A stretch of DNA of 5,261 bases. Source: Vulcanimicrobiia bacterium. GTDB lineage: Bacteria; Vulcanimicrobiota; Vulcanimicrobiia; Vulcanimicrobiales; Vulcanimicrobiaceae. The position numbers and the translations under genes are program-made. Below are positions 5,180 through 5,261 of the stretch, in pieces. Under the pieces are notes generated by a model. The model was not told the DNA's origin and ran no database searches. It worked only from the letters and a program-made list of their open reading frames with translations. Where the stretch lies: the NCBI GenBank assembly GCA_025451135.1, contig JANWKW010000011.1, positions 1 to 5,261 on the forward strand, in the 5' to 3' direction. The number at the start of each line of letters is the position of its first letter. The stretch's first letter is position 1.

Positions 5180-5261
5180 AACGGCCGTCCACGCGGAACG
5201 GTTCCAGCGCGGCGGCGATTTCTTCGCGGACCTTAACGTTCTGTTCGCTGCGGTCGCGTTC
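5178..5261 (-). CDS. C-terminal 27 residues of an unidentified protein (runs in from right edge)
   Basis: Read on the minus strand from 5261, the frame gives 27 residues and a TAA stop: ERDRSEQNVK, VREEIAAALE, PFRVDGR. The tail is charged and looks helical until Pro21. I do not recognise the family; too little is present. Support for a real gene is the codon choice, which matches its neighbours, and the fit of its stop codon with the ribosome site of the next gene, leaving a 10-base gap. It is probably the upstream member of the operon that contains the LolA-like gene and moaA. Confidence 0.6.
   Translation of the reverse strand, partial: ERDRSEQNVKVREEIAAALEPFRVDGR

Noticed and set aside
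4619..5236. Plus-strand open frame of 205 codons
   Set aside because: Antisense to the LolA-like gene, which has a signal peptide, a good ribosome site and operon spacing.
1..5261. CRISPR array, transposon ends, tRNA, prophage or defence genes
   Set aside because: No regularly spaced direct repeats, terminal inverted repeats, tRNA-like folds or matching protein motifs were seen on either strand.

Overview
This is a GC-rich stretch (roughly two-thirds G+C by eye) from a bacterium that is probably diderm. The evidence for diderm is a secreted LolA-like protein, a membrane-anchored c-type cytochrome and a TonB-type periplasmic domain. GTG and TTG starts are frequent: four of the seven starts seen here. 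The gene mix would fit a little-studied GC-rich phylum such as Eremiobacterota/WPS-2, but that placement is a guess. No rRNA, tRNA, CRISPR array, insertion sequence or phage gene was seen.

Layout, left to right. At 1-1296 (minus strand) a two-gene unit holds a small lipoprotein cytochrome c (1296-943). Seven bases later comes a photolyase/cryptochrome-family gene with a GTG start (935 to the left edge), which runs out of the window after 311 residues. A 54-base gap separates this unit from a divergent GNAT-like acetyltransferase on the plus strand (1351-1845). The stop codon of that gene directly abuts the stop codon of the next minus-strand gene.

From 5261 down to 1846 every gene is on the minus strand. 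In order of transcription these are: the last 27 residues of an unrecognised protein (5261-5178), a secreted LolA-like protein (5167-4523), the GTP 3',8-cyclase MoaA of molybdenum cofactor synthesis (4499-3486), an 80-base gap with inverted repeats, an ECF-type sigma factor (3405-2887), and a membrane protein that joins an anti-sigma zinc-finger domain to a TonB-like C-terminal domain (2877-1846). Gaps of 10, 23 and 9 bases suggest two tightly linked groups, possibly one operon.

How the genes may work together. The sigma factor and its downstream zinc-finger membrane protein form a standard sigma/anti-sigma pair, except that the sensor side is a TonB-like domain. This suggests that an envelope signal, perhaps from an outer-membrane protein, controls the sigma factor. 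The photolyase has lost several residues that contact the cyclobutane dimer in the E. coli enzyme, so its role may not be ordinary CPD repair. These two points are the most interesting in the window.
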